From Priapulus caudatus (lineage: Eukaryota; Priapulida; Priapulimorpha; Priapulimorphida; Priapulidae), in assembly GCF_000485595.1 (NCBI RefSeq), contig NW_014578423.1:1-24672 (forward strand): a stretch of 24,672 bases of DNA, in the 5' to 3' direction. The position numbers were made by a program, and so were the translations under genes. Positions 1-10,813 of this stretch are shown piece after piece (within the stretch, counting starts at the first letter, position 1; each line of letters begins with the position of its first letter). Under the pieces are notes generated by a model. That model had not been told where the DNA came from. It ran no database searches and saw only the letters and a list, made by a program, of their open reading frames with translations.

Positions 1-562
1 CAACCACTCTTCCTCTCTCCACCTCCCTCTCTACAGTTATTCTCTCGCTCCACCTTCTTGCATGATATGCTATATCATGGTGATTGATATGCTCTGTCTT
101 TATTCATGTATTTCACTGGTGCAAAAACCTTTGGCTCAAAAACGGCTAGCCACCTGGTGGTCAACTACCGTACTAATACTTTGATCTATGCCGCCATGCA
201 CCTCGATATTCAAGCTAAACGTTTGCATTTAAATTGAAATTTTTAATTCCTAATTCAAAAATAACGTGAGATTGCAGATTCCTTAATAACAAACAATTGG
301 CACGCGCGTGTGCTTGCGTCTATTCGCCGGCGTGCATGAGCTTGCGTGAGTACATGCGTGTCTTTCAGAATGTGCGTGCGTGCGTGTGCGTGTGTGCGTG
401 CGTGTGTGTACATGTGTACGCGAGTTAAATTTCCACCAGGGGCTAACCGTTTATACCAAAGGAATACGGAGGGAGCGAGAGGTAAAGGGTGAGGAATGGA
501 AGCAGAGATTAAGAGAAAGGGGGAAGGAGGAGAGAGAGACACAGATTAAGAGAAGGAGGGCN
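1..562. other. Gene-free left flank with partial minisatellite unit and microsatellite
   Basis: Bases 1-55 repeat most of the 48-bp minisatellite unit found at 563-1302, so the array family continues to the left or is dispersed. Bases 300-420 are a degenerate GCGT/GTGT microsatellite. Bases 465-560 are purine-rich (GGAGAGAGA-like). Position 562 is an ambiguous base (n) exactly where the minisatellite begins. Short frames here are low-complexity and I see no gene. Confidence 0.7.
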
Positions 563-1302
563 CTTCTCTCGCTCAACCCTCTTGCTCTCTCCACCTCCCT
601 CTCTACAGTTCTTCTCTCGCTCAACCCTCTTCCTCTCTCCACCTCCCTCTCTACAGTTCTTCTCTCGTTCCACCCTCTTGCTCTCTCCACCTCCCTCTCT
701 ACAGTTCTTCTCTCGCTCAACGCTTTTGCTCTCTCTACCTCCCTCTCTACAGTTCTTCTCTCGCTGCCTCTCTCCACCGTCCCTCTCTTACAGTCTTCTC
801 TCCGCTCAACCCTCTTCGCTCTCTCCACCTCCCTCTCACAGTTCTTCTCTCGCTCAAACTCTCTTGCTCCTCTCCACCTCCCCTCTCTACAGTCTTCTCT
901 CGCTCAACCCTCTTGCTCTCTCCACCCCTGCCCTCTCTACAGCTCTCTTCTCTCGCCTCAACCCTCTTGCTCTCTCCACCTCCCTCTCTACAGTCTTCTC
1001 TCGCTCAACCCTCTGGCCTCTCTCCACCTTCCCTCTCTACAGTTCTTCTCTTTGGCTCTCTCCACCTCCTCTCTACAGTTCTTCTCTCGCTCAACCCCTC
1101 TTGCTCTCCCACCTCCCTCTCATACAGTTTTCATCTCCGCCTCAACTCTCTTGCCTCTCTCCACCTTCCCTCGCTACAGTTCTTCTCTCGCCTCAACCCT
1201 CTTGCTCTCTCCCACTCCCTTCTCTACAGTTCTCTCTCGCTCGAACTCTCTTGCTCCCTCCACCTCCCTCTCTACAGTTCTTCTCTCGCTCAACCCTCTG
1301 CG
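563..1302. repeat. 48-bp pyrimidine-rich minisatellite, about 15 copies
   Basis: The unit begins CTTCTCTCGCTCAACCCTCT, continues through a CT-rich stretch and ends CTACAGTT; the first copies are spaced 48 bp apart. Later copies contain frequent one-base insertions and deletions in homopolymer or CT stretches. The + strand is almost pure pyrimidine with a CTACAG in each unit. All three forward frames stay open for long distances because CT-rich DNA lacks stop codons, so the long frames here are not evidence of protein. Confidence 0.92.
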
Positions 1303-1397
1303 AGAGATAGGATAGGAGAGGAGGAGAGGGAGGGAGAGGGAGAGATAGAGAGAAAGTAAGATCATATGGTAAGATTGCGTGTGTGAGAGAGAGAGCC

Positions 1398-1430
<33 letters not shown>

Positions 1431-1640
1431 CAGAGAGACGAGAGAGAGAAGATAAGGAGAGAAGAGCAGGACGAGACCGATTGACGAGAGAGAGCGAGAC
1501 GAGAGCAGAGACAGAGAGAGAGAAGCAGAGAGAGGAGAGAGAGGGAGGAGAGAGAGAGAGAAGGAGAGGCGGAGAGAGACAGAGACAGGAGACAGAGACA
1601 GAAACAGAGACAGAGGTGAGAAGAGAGAGAGAGAGGGATG
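1303..1640. repeat. Purine-rich GA/GAGA low-complexity tract
   Basis: About 340 bases of GAGAGA and related AG-rich repeats with occasional CAGA and GACA variants, following the CT-rich minisatellite. Together the two form a sharp pyrimidine-to-purine strand switch that could fold back or form triplex DNA. No coding signal. Confidence 0.85.
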
Positions 1641-2136
1641 CGTCTTATGTGACAAATAAATTTCTTTGAATCTTGAATCTTGAATCTTGGGAGAGCATAG
1701 TAATATAAACTTCTTTAAAGTTTGGTTTTACTGCAGCTGGTTGTTGTTGTTGTTGTGGCTGTTGATGTTGTTATAGTTGCTTTTGTTGCTGCTGCTGTTG
1801 CTGCTGTTAATGGTGATGGTGAAATCTTCACTTTCATCGTGTCATTAATGTCAATGTTAATGAATGTTGTGGATTCATTGACAACCCAATTTAAAAAAAG
1901 TTAAATCCTTCCCGCGCCTATGTGCAACATTGGCGCATAGGGCGGTGCCTATCTCCGTTTCCGTAACCCTGAGGCCCTGCAGCTGCTTTCACAGTAAATG
2001 CTACAGTAGGGGGTTAGTCCACTGGTAGCACTGCGAGTCAACTTGCCACACTCTATCTCTATTTGCTGAATGCTAAGCAGAGAAGCCGAATTGACAACCC
2101 AGAAGGCGGATAATACAAAGAATAAGCTGTATTATT
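1641..2136. other. MED1 3' flank: triplet repeat and degenerate dispersed repeat
   Basis: Bases 1735-1810 are an imperfect GTT/GCT triplet repeat, which creates a short Val/Ala-rich frame I do not accept as a gene. Bases 1911-2100 look like a degenerate dispersed repeat: segments such as GGGCGGTGCCTATCTCC and GCTGAATGCTAAGCAGAGAA resemble repeats I associate with many marine invertebrate genomes, but I cannot classify it. MED1 transcription would terminate in this interval. No canonical AATAAA on the minus strand was found close to the stop codon. Confidence 0.4.
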
Positions 2137-5100
2137 CTAAACGTCACACATTACATCGGCATCGTTTACGTTATCCTCGTTAACGAATTTCACTTCGTTG
2201 CTGTTCCTATCGCTGTACTGGCGAGGAAATAGGAATTCCGAATCGGAGTGTTCGGCAGGCTTGGTTTCCGTGGAGTAAGAATGGTCGGGCGGCGATGGCG
2301 GTGGCGGCGACGACGGTCGTGTCATGGCCGCTCTCCTGATCAGCGAACGCATGGTGATGGGGATGGACCAACACCTGGTAAATAATACAAGTAAATAATG
2401 ATAATAATAATAATAACAATAACCTACCTCTCGGCCCCTGATAAATTTCCAACACTCAGTATTATTACGGATCTGAACGCAAGTAATTGGTTACCTACTA
2501 TTAGTATTATTATTATTATCATATTCAACAGTTGTTGAACATCTGTTCAATAATAATAACAATAATAATTAGTAATGAATAACACAGGGCAACATACATG
2601 CACGGATGCACTCTCAAATTCACAGGCATGGAGGCACAAACGTATGCACACTCGTATGCACTTATATATTCACACTCATAATATCCCAACTATATGCTCA
2701 CGCACACGTACATGACACGAGCAGACTAGGTGACTAACCTTTGCATCACCTTGGTGACAAATTCATTGTCACACAAAGGTTCACTGCCACTGGCCACCTC
2801 CACCTCACACTTTATATCTGGAACGTCACTCAGGTCGAATTTCACTGCAGAGAGAGAAGAAAGAGTCAAAGCCCCCATATGCATGACACGACGGATATCG
2901 CAAGTTAGAATACGGAAAATCACACATTCTTCTACTAAAATAATTATTTTTCACAGTAAAATAACACTGGTAAAGACAAACTCATTGGAAGCTCACTTGA
3001 TGATTAGAGTTCTGCCATATTTTTGGCACAGTGCCAACAGTAACAGCAACACGACTGGCACAGTAATGCTAAACGTGAATCATAAAATTTGCTAATGCAT
3101 TTGCAAGAGAAATGAGAAAATTACTAACATTCGTCGACGTTTACCTCATACTGTAAATTTAAACAATGACAATTAATTAATGGAAAGAAATTAATTAATT
3201 TTAATTAAATTAAGTTAATTAATTAATTTTAATTAAATTAAGTTAGATTCTGTAGATGCGTTGCCAACCTGTTGCTATAGACTCCTCGCATGGATGTTGA
3301 AACGTGACGATGATACACTGCAATGACATTGGCGTAACCTCAAACATGGTTGCCTCTCCCGCTTCTGTAAAATCAATCGCACATAGCAAATGTAAAATAA
3401 ATGAAGAATTAAACTATGCGCTAGTTTCTCGCCAGTAAACATCCATTCTCTTAAATTTCACGAGTTTATCACACACCGTGCTTAGAATTGATCATTATTA
3501 TGTTTGCTAGTGTTGTGAAGTTGGTTAAATTACATGAGATGCAGTTAAGATTTATGCTGAACAGCAATTAATCGCATTCGGAATTACTTATATTATTACT
3601 AATTATATCATTACAAAATTAGATGTTTTTATTATCCTTAATTTTGTGCATTAGGTGGTTATTACAAGTTTTCATCACTAATATATGTTTGTGGCATTAA
3701 GCTGTTGATCGCTAAGGCGACGACCTCACGCGTCACCGCAGGGGTCAACCTGTTACCTGTCTCGCGCGCGTTGTTTCGCACGCAGCTAGCGACGACACGG
3801 CTGAACATCGCCTGCCGCCGCAGCGTCGCCACGATCTGTGGCACGTGCGTCGGATGCGTGAACGGGACGCGGCAGACGGCGATGCCGCGAAGCGACAAGT
3901 GGCTCCCCCTTCCCTCCTCCTCGTCCGCCACCGTCGCTGCCGCCGGTGTGGCAAAGTAGTAGCAGTGCTGCTGCCCGCCGGGAAGGGACTACAAAAAACA
4001 ACACGGGGCGTATTATTTTTATAGCGTTTATTCGTTGAAACGAAAAGTAACGCGATAAAGACGATAATATACAGAGATAAAATTAATAAATCATATGCTG
4101 ATGCCTGCTGGGAAGGGACTACGAGAAAGAACACGTTCGTTGAATGAAGAGTTGTTCTGATAAATGATAGATAATTAATAAATGATAAAAATAACAAAAC
4201 AAAATGATGGTGTCTACAGTCTGGCACTAATTAGTTATAAGACCTAGACATTAGACCTAGTTACAGCGACAATATTCAGGGAAGAATGGTTATATGTAGG
4301 TTAGGTGTATATATGTTGCATGGTTACAAGGTGTGAAATTAACAGGAGTCAAATACTCCCTGACTTACTGTCGGACTCCCTGATTTGACATATGCTGGAG
4401 TCCGTGTGACTCCCTGAAAAATCTGATATACTACTAACTAGTTCGTTCCAGAGCATGGCCTCGCAGAATTACCGTATTTTTTCAGCAAATGCCCAAAGAA
4501 AATTTGGCAGACTCCCTTCAGAAGGAATCTTCAAAATAAGCAAATGCTTATTGCTAATAGCACAGCATTATTGTTAATATCTTTAGTTTTGAACTGCATA
4601 ACTGAAACTGCAGACTCCCTCATTTTGCTGCTGACTCCCTCATTTTGCTGCGAACTCCCTCATTTTGCTGCGGACTCCCTCTTTTTGAAGGCAGGGAGTC
4701 CGTTGGACTCCCTTGTTCAAAGGTTAATTTCTACCCCTGTTGGTTATATAGGTTAGGCACTGACACTAGTGCTAGAAACATACGAAGTCGAGGCACTTAC
4801 GACGTGGAGTCCCTTCCCCGGGTCCGTGGCGGCGTGGGAATGTTCTCTGACTATCAGGTCGACTAAGGAAGTAGACTGAGAAATCTCAGCAAACTCCACG
4901 TCTGTAAAGACAAGCATTCATGTAAGTAAAGACTCTCACACGCAGGATTTAATCATAACTCATTAATTAAGTTCATTCATTTGGTAGACTAACAGATCTA
5001 ATCATGTTTGATCGTGAACCTATCTTTAATTCATGCATTACAGACGCAAGTTGTAAAGACAAAAAAACACGTGGCATTTCACTTGGCAATTCTTGGATTT

Positions 5101-8100
5101 TGCAAGTAACTTTGCGAGACACATCATGCCACTGTGTGTGATGTCGCTCAATCATACAGGATCTCATGAAATCATCGTCATCACTACGATCTTGTGTACG
5201 AGGCAGGTTGCTGTGGCAACGCGACACTTACTCGTTATTGCTTGGATCTTGCGCACGAGGCACGTTGCTATGGCGACGCGGCATCCGAGGTCGAGGGTGA
5301 AGCAGGCGGGCAGAGGGATGCTGTTCAAGTTACTCAACGCGTCAAACGATGGCAGACTGAAACACACAAAAGGATTGTTTGATGGATGCAGACACGTACA
5401 TGTATATGTATATATATCTGTATATATGCAAAATCTCTATATATACAATATTATATATAGAACAAAACTTATTATATAAAAAAAATTACATCGGCATCAA
5501 ATGAATGACAGATGGCAGACTGAAACACAGGACGAAGATATCGTGTAGATAAGATGCAGCCCATCACATAAAATATATAATAATATATATATATATATAG
5601 TTATAATATAAATATATATAAAAATATAGAATATCAGTTATAATATAGTTTGATAAAATATATATATATATAATATAATATAATATATCATAATATAATG
5701 ACTGACTCCTTCAATGTAGCAAACATTAGCTGATGATACGATTGCAATTCATTAAATAAAATAATTTCACCAATCATCAATTGGATTATATCATCATAGC
5801 CTACATTTTAATTACCATTAAATTTACTACTATACTACTTCTTACTTTTATAATACTAAGTTGTCTCGATTTGTAAGAGAATGAGCGAATGCGGAAATAT
5901 GGGTTAGTACGCGATACCTTTTTCCGTCCTGGGTTTTTGCGACGGACATCAATGGTCTAGACTGAAGCTTGTGTGACTCTGATGGTTCTATGTTGACTCT
6001 CAGTGTTGCTCCAATCTTCCTCTGTATCACATCTACACACAAATACACAAACACACATGAACACATACACACAAACCCACAAACACATATGAACACACAC
6101 ATTCATACGTATTACACGTACATATATTCACGTGGCAACAGTGATGTAGTGGAGAAGGCACACGTTTCATTTGCCAAGGACATATCTATAGCACGGCCAA
6201 AATTTATTTATGGGCCTGGGTTTGTGACTGTATTTAAACAATTAATGAACATGAAAGAACACTACATGAGCTGTTACTGCAATGCCATTTTTAGAATTTT
6301 TCGGAAAATGTCACTAGGTGCCGCTGATGCTAATGTAGTATGTAAATATATATATATATATATACATACATACATGTGTATGTAGATGTTCATAGCAAAA
6401 TACATTAACATGTACACAGCCATTCAACTGTTCGTACATCCTAAGTTTTCGAACTTGTTCTCTTGAAATCTGACGCAAACTGATCGTCAAATCAGCTAAT
6501 TAACTATAACTAACTTTCGACGGAGAGCGTGATGGACGTTCGTTCATCCCTGTCCAGCAGCTCGTAGGGCGAGACGAGGTAGACTAGTTGTAACGCACGA
6601 CCTGTGCCAGCAAGATAAGCGCATCAGCAATTAAGACGATCGTTTTACTCTCAAAATAAATTATATTCGTTAATTCTATAGTATTCAATTTTGTTCATTT
6701 TTATAAATACATCAGATTTTATGAGAATATTAATCATAACTTTGTGATAGATTAAGTGTTGACCTGCTAAATTGATTGAGTATCGATTGATTATTAATAA
6801 ATTTATAAATGAACCTGCTAGCAACAGTTTCTACGACTGCTCTAGCAGTCTCTTTGTCAGGCTGAGGGAATTAAGTTACTCAGACTTATCATTAGGTAAG
6901 TAAATAAATTACTGCAATTAAGTGCAAATTAAGTAAAATACTGCATTAAATGCAATAATTACCGTGCACCCATGCATACTGCACATACATGTGTTCGTAG
7001 AACTATACCAAACATTTTTACAGTTACGACCCTAAAAGCTCACCTCCTATTCTCGGTTGAAGAATTCCTAATGGAGATTTGTGTATCAGATCAGATATAT
7101 CAGAAATCGAGCAACTGGAAAGCAATGCAATGCGCACAAATCAATGTCAGTCATCCGCTAATACGCATAAACGATACAATTATATATTGATTATAGAATG
7201 ATATAAAACCCGCGTTGATTTTCAGTTTGCGTCAATAAAAAGGAATTTAATCAACAAATTCGGGTGAGAAATGGAAATACTGATTAGGAATCGAAAGAAT
7301 GATGGAAATATTTACTGCAAACTGATATTAAGGGGTACACCCTGATGACCCCTTCTAATGCATTATAACAAATATAGAACTTACTTCTGCAACTCTGCTA
7401 GCATTATTAAATCTGCTTCAAGGGACTGAAGTGCCAAATATCCTTTCATCTTCTGATGTCTGTGAAATTATAAATAATATCAGGAGTAGATGAAGGTCTT
7501 CATCTACTCCTGATATTATTAACAATATTATTATTTTTATTTTTATTATTATTATTATTATTCATTATCGTCATTAATGTTTAATAGATGACACATCGAT
7601 TGGGTCATTAAATGTTACCAAAATCCTGAAATTTTATTTACATTTAATTTAATATACATAGGTCATGCCTAAAGTGACATACAGGTAGTTTTACCTGATC
7701 GGTGCTGATGCGGCGACGTCCTCTAAAAACGTTGCTTAGCATCAAAGTGCCACAAAGCTGACAAATTGGTGTGCACGTGTTTCAAAAAACCCACTTACAA
7801 AACTATAAAGTTTAAGTGACTTAGCAACAATATCGAATGGGTATATATTGGCTATTGATATTGATTACATATGATTATTAGTAATATCACCACCACTTAT
7901 AATGTTATCTCGCTCTAGGGCCGTAGGCTGAGCAAATGCCTGGGGGGGGCAGTGGCGGATCCAGGATTTCAAGGAGAGGGTGAGAAAGAGGTGGGAGGTC
8001 TGGGGGTCCTCCCACACAAATTTTTGAAAATGTAGATCGCAGGAGATGGTATTTGAGGTACTTTTGAGTACATGTAAAGCCTTCATTCTGACTACGAAAT

Positions 8101-10349
8101 TCTCTTTTAGTCGAACAATTTATTTTTTTAATTTTGCTCCAAAATCTATGCAGCTGCCCCATTGCCCCCCACCCCACCCACACAGGCTAAGGCCCTAACA
8201 TATAATGTTATCTCGCTCAGATTGATATATCTATTAGTATGAATATACAGACAAAGCCGTGGACTGGTGAGAAACAATATACGCATGCTCACTTGTCGGA
8301 GCTGATTTGGTATATAGCGGATAGTCCCTGCAGATGCTCGGTAAATGCTGTGAAGTCGCCGCGTCTGGAAATGAAACACAGACATGTGTAAAATCAAGAA
8401 ATGACAGAAATATTTCCAACGCGCACGCATGCAGGCACGCACACACGCACACACAAGCGCACGTATGCACACACAAGCGCACGTATGCACACACTCACAC
8501 ACACACACACACAAAGTAATCAGTAACTCCACACATTTCAAACCCACTTCTGGAGAATAATTTAGTCAACACCTTCCAACTCATCTTCCACTTGTTTGTT
8601 TGTTTGTTTGTTTGTTTGTTTGCATTGAAAACCTCCTATGAGCAATTCGGTTACTAGGTGTCCCCGGTACACTCACCTTAATATTTGCACCAATTCGTCG
8701 CAACTCTGAAAGAGATATAGTAATAGATAAATAACATATAGTCGGCTAACTATAAACACATATCGGCATGACGATCTCACGCGACTCACCGACGGCTCGC
8801 CACGGTGAGCGATCCTCACGTCCTTGGCGTGACCTTCGCCGGGGTCCAGCGTGACCTCCACGTAGAATGTGTCCGTGCTGATGAAACACTCAATGCCGGA
8901 CGAGCCAGCCGTAAACCTGAGCCTGCGCGACAGCATGGACAGTTTTAATTGTGTAAAATCGTAAAAAAAGTATCGAGGTTTCCTTTCATCTCACTGGGCG
9001 ACTTTTGAAGACATTTTTCATTTGATTTCATGGGACTGCGCGAAAGCGCAGCGCCATGTATGTTACAAGACGGGGCGTAATATATGAGCGTAAGTGTAAC
9101 GTATGGGCAGCCAAGACGTGAACCTAATTGCACGGGGCAGCATGGCAGCGAGGCGTGAGCAGAAATTCGTGTGAGAAATACACTTTTTATTGCGTTAAAT
9201 CAAAAAATTATACTTTTTTACATTTTGCTGAAGCATTTTTCAAGACATAATTCATTTAATTTCATCAAACTCAAACTTTCAAACATTCGTGTCAAACAAA
9301 ACTCAATGACTCAACGTTACACTTAAATGTAGTTACACTTTATTATAGTTTCAGATGGAAATTTATATTAAAATGAACTTTTAATCAGATACAATCTTTG
9401 GTATTTTTACACTGAATTCTTATCATGCATACTTACCCAAGCTGCCTTGAAATACTCTCTAGCCTTTCAACCATAGTTTGCACTGATGTGACTGAATAAG
9501 AAACAATGAAACAGATACCGACAAATTTTAAGGCTGAATTTTCGATTAGGTTTAGAGCAATATTGTAGTTGAACATCTCAATCTGTCAATTATTGGCCTC
9601 TGCTCATTCTGAATTTTAGAAAATAGTAAGATGCAAAAGGTTATAATTGTGAACACTATATGTACAAACATCCATTAAGTTTGCAGATGTATTACAGAAA
9701 TAATAGAAGAGCTTCCAATCTCTGTAATCGGGTGAGCGCATACCTTTGATGGCTCTCTGCAAGTCATCCAGACATTTCTGCAGTTGTCTGCGATCGTGAC
9801 TGTCCATCAACGTGCGCTTTTCCTGAACAAAACGAAACAAGGTTAGAATGGTGAAGCAACCAGGAATTGACAGCTGGCGTGACATACATTAGCCCTACGT
9901 GTCACACGTGAGAATGTTTCGCGATGCTATACATGGCAACTATACGTGACTTACAATTAAGTCTCATGTAAAAATATATGCCATATATGTCATAATACTA
10001 TGAACATACTATATTATCATACATATATACTATATTAGCAATGAATAACTTCGTCTCGGGGATTATTCAACAAGATTCACCTCGCCTATAATAACTGTTA
10101 ACTGTTAATATAATAACTGTTAATTATTATTATTATTAATATTAACAGTGATCACACACAGGTTTGACTCGACATGTACATCAAGTACATCATGACTTAT
10201 TTATTCACCATCATGGACATTCGGACGGATTTCGCCGTGTCCTCCCAAGAATGCAACTGTCCGACTTTCATTCTCAGGTCAGACATCAACTCGGTCAGCC
10301 GAACATCGGGCGACTTTGGCTTCTTCACTTCTGATGGAAGAATTAACAT
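2137..10349 (-). CDS. MED1: Mediator complex subunit 1, 16 coding exons (join)
   Basis: MED1 is a subunit of the nuclear Mediator coactivator, which links DNA-bound activators to RNA polymerase II. Coding exons in transcription order: 10209-10330 (or to 10349), 9744-9822, 9437-9491, 8790-8922, 8677-8705, 8293-8364, 7385-7459, 7044-7114, 6515-6601, 5918-6032, 5232-5356, 4801-4901, 3757-3988, 3269-3364, 2739-2844, 2137-2374. All introns are GT/AG and every junction phase matches. The product is about 577-584 residues. It is collinear with my recollection of human MED1 across the conserved N-terminal domain: EKRTLMDSH, MVERLESISRQL, GIECFISTDTFYVEV, YLALQSLE, LVSPYELLD, LPACF, LPGGQQHCYYF, FEVTPMS, FVTKVMQRC and SIPITMRSLIRR. 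The start is uncertain: an in-frame ATG lies at 10349, but TTCTTCCATCAG ending at 10331 is also a good 3' splice site, so an upstream first exon is possible. The protein ends about 65 residues after the conserved core, without the long disordered tail of vertebrate MED1. Confidence 0.93.
3181..3243. repeat. Short TTAATTAA-type tandem repeat in MED1 intron 14
   Basis: Two near-identical copies of a unit containing TTAATTAATTTTAATTAAAT lie side by side in the intron between exons 14 and 15 (2845-3268). The rest of that intron shows nothing else recognisable. Confidence 0.7.
3969..4145. repeat. 130-bp-period tandem duplication of the MED1 exon 13 acceptor region
   Basis: GGGAAGGGACTAC occurs at the exon 13 acceptor (3980-3992) and again 130 bp away (4110-4122) with similar flanks. 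On the minus strand the second copy still reads as an acceptor (CGTAG) followed by TCCCTTCCC, the first bases of exon 13, but its downstream reading is decayed and has no conserved MED1 sequence. Confidence 0.75.
4331..4739. mobile_element. hAT-like non-autonomous element, GACTCCCT family, copy 1
   Basis: The ends are an imperfect inverted repeat (GTGTGAAATTAAC on the left; GTTAATTTCTACCCCTG on the right), in the CAGGG...CCCTG style of hAT transposons. Inside are many GACTCCCT motifs, including four tandem 20-bp units around 4613-4692 containing ACTCCCTCATTTTGCTGC. It sits in MED1 intron 12 (3989-4800). A shorter copy in the opposite orientation is at 19213-19411. Short flanking TGGTTA repeats may be remnants of the target duplication. 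No transposase is encoded. Confidence 0.75.
5174..5288. repeat. 57-bp tandem duplication spanning the MED1 exon 11 donor
   Basis: The 3' end of exon 11 (about 5231-5288) is repeated in diverged form in the adjoining intron (about 5174-5230). On the minus strand the exon reads CRVAIATCLVRKI and the intron copy reads CRVATATCLVHKI in the same frame. The exon copy has a GTAAGT donor; the intron copy has lost the equivalent donor. Confidence 0.85.
5540..5700. repeat. AT-rich microsatellite in MED1 intron 10
   Basis: TATA/ATAT repeats of varying length fill much of this part of the intron between exons 10 and 11. A smaller AT run is at 6346-6363 and a CA-rich run at 6034-6110, both in intron 9. 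No other feature was seen in these introns. Confidence 0.8.
7473..7520. repeat. Perfect 23-bp-arm hairpin beside the MED1 exon 7 acceptor
   Basis: Bases 7473-7495 are the exact reverse complement of 7498-7520, with a 2-base loop (GT). On the minus strand the hairpin ends 13 nt before exon 7, so it occupies the place where branch point and upstream pyrimidine tract are expected. Confidence 0.95.
7916..8200. mobile_element. 285-bp inverted-repeat insertion with 18-bp flanking duplication
   Basis: TATAATGTTATCTCGCTC is present perfectly at 7898-7915 and 8201-8218. Between them is a 285-bp insert whose ends are imperfect inverted repeats: TAGGGCCGTAGGCTG on the left, and the right end read in reverse gives TAGGGCCTTAGCCTG. 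The interior holds GTGGCGGATCCAGGATT and a G-rich segment similar in style to a relic at 17580-17660. It lies in MED1 intron 6. No coding capacity. Confidence 0.8.
8410..8515. repeat. CA/CGCA microsatellite in MED1 intron 5
   Basis: ACGCACACAC-type repeats with variants fill the intron close to the exon 6 acceptor. A TTTG tetranucleotide run follows in the same intron at 8592-8622. Confidence 0.85.
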
Positions 10350-10813
10350 ATATAGGGGGTATATCAATATATACAGTCAGCTACAAGAAACCACCATAGA
10401 TCCTAAGACCTTACTGTATGTGTATGTGTATTGATGTTGGTCTCACAACCTGGCTAGGCCATCAGGGACACAGCTAGCGGCAGGAGGGGGACAGAGAAAT
10501 GTAGATTCATTACATGGCCATAGTATACTATACGCGTGGCTTTAATAGCCGACTCTAGTGCAATGAACATTCATGTGAATTATGTACGGCTGCTGGGCAG
10601 GGTTGCCTCTAGGGTGTATCTCTGTATTCTGCTGCAACCAGTATATCTGTGTATATCTGTATCATTGCGTATCTCTGTAATATGGTGAAATGAAGCACTA
10701 CAAGTGTAGACCCAGCCCGACCAGGCTCTACGACTGTTTCACGTCGTAGGAACGCTTCTCGCCAGTGAGAAGCGAGAAAGTAACTTGTGGCTAACGTAGA
10801 CCTAACTGTACAG
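10350..10813. promoter_or_regulatory. Presumed MED1 5' flank, no defined promoter motif
   Basis: This is the upstream side of MED1 and would hold its 5' UTR, possible first exon and promoter. I see no confident initiator, TATA box or CpG cluster. A short imperfect repeat of GTATATCTGT/GTATCTCTGT lies at 10615-10682. The assignment rests only on position. Confidence 0.3.

Noticed and set aside
563-1302. CRISPR-like array
   Set aside because: The units are contiguous with no unique spacers, and the genes in the window are animal genes with introns.
380-1315. 311-codon forward frame and overlapping long frames in the same interval
   Set aside because: It crosses a microsatellite, an ambiguous base and the CT-rich minisatellite. 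All three forward frames are open because of composition, and indels between units break any consistent repeat frame.
1722-1904. 60-codon Val/Ala-rich small protein
   Set aside because: Produced by a GTT/GCT triplet repeat, with no supporting signal.
5997-6032. CAG at about 6021-6023 as the MED1 exon 10 acceptor
   Set aside because: Its phase conflicts with exon 9. The TAG ending at 6033 gives the matching phase and restores an ENV segment like the human protein.
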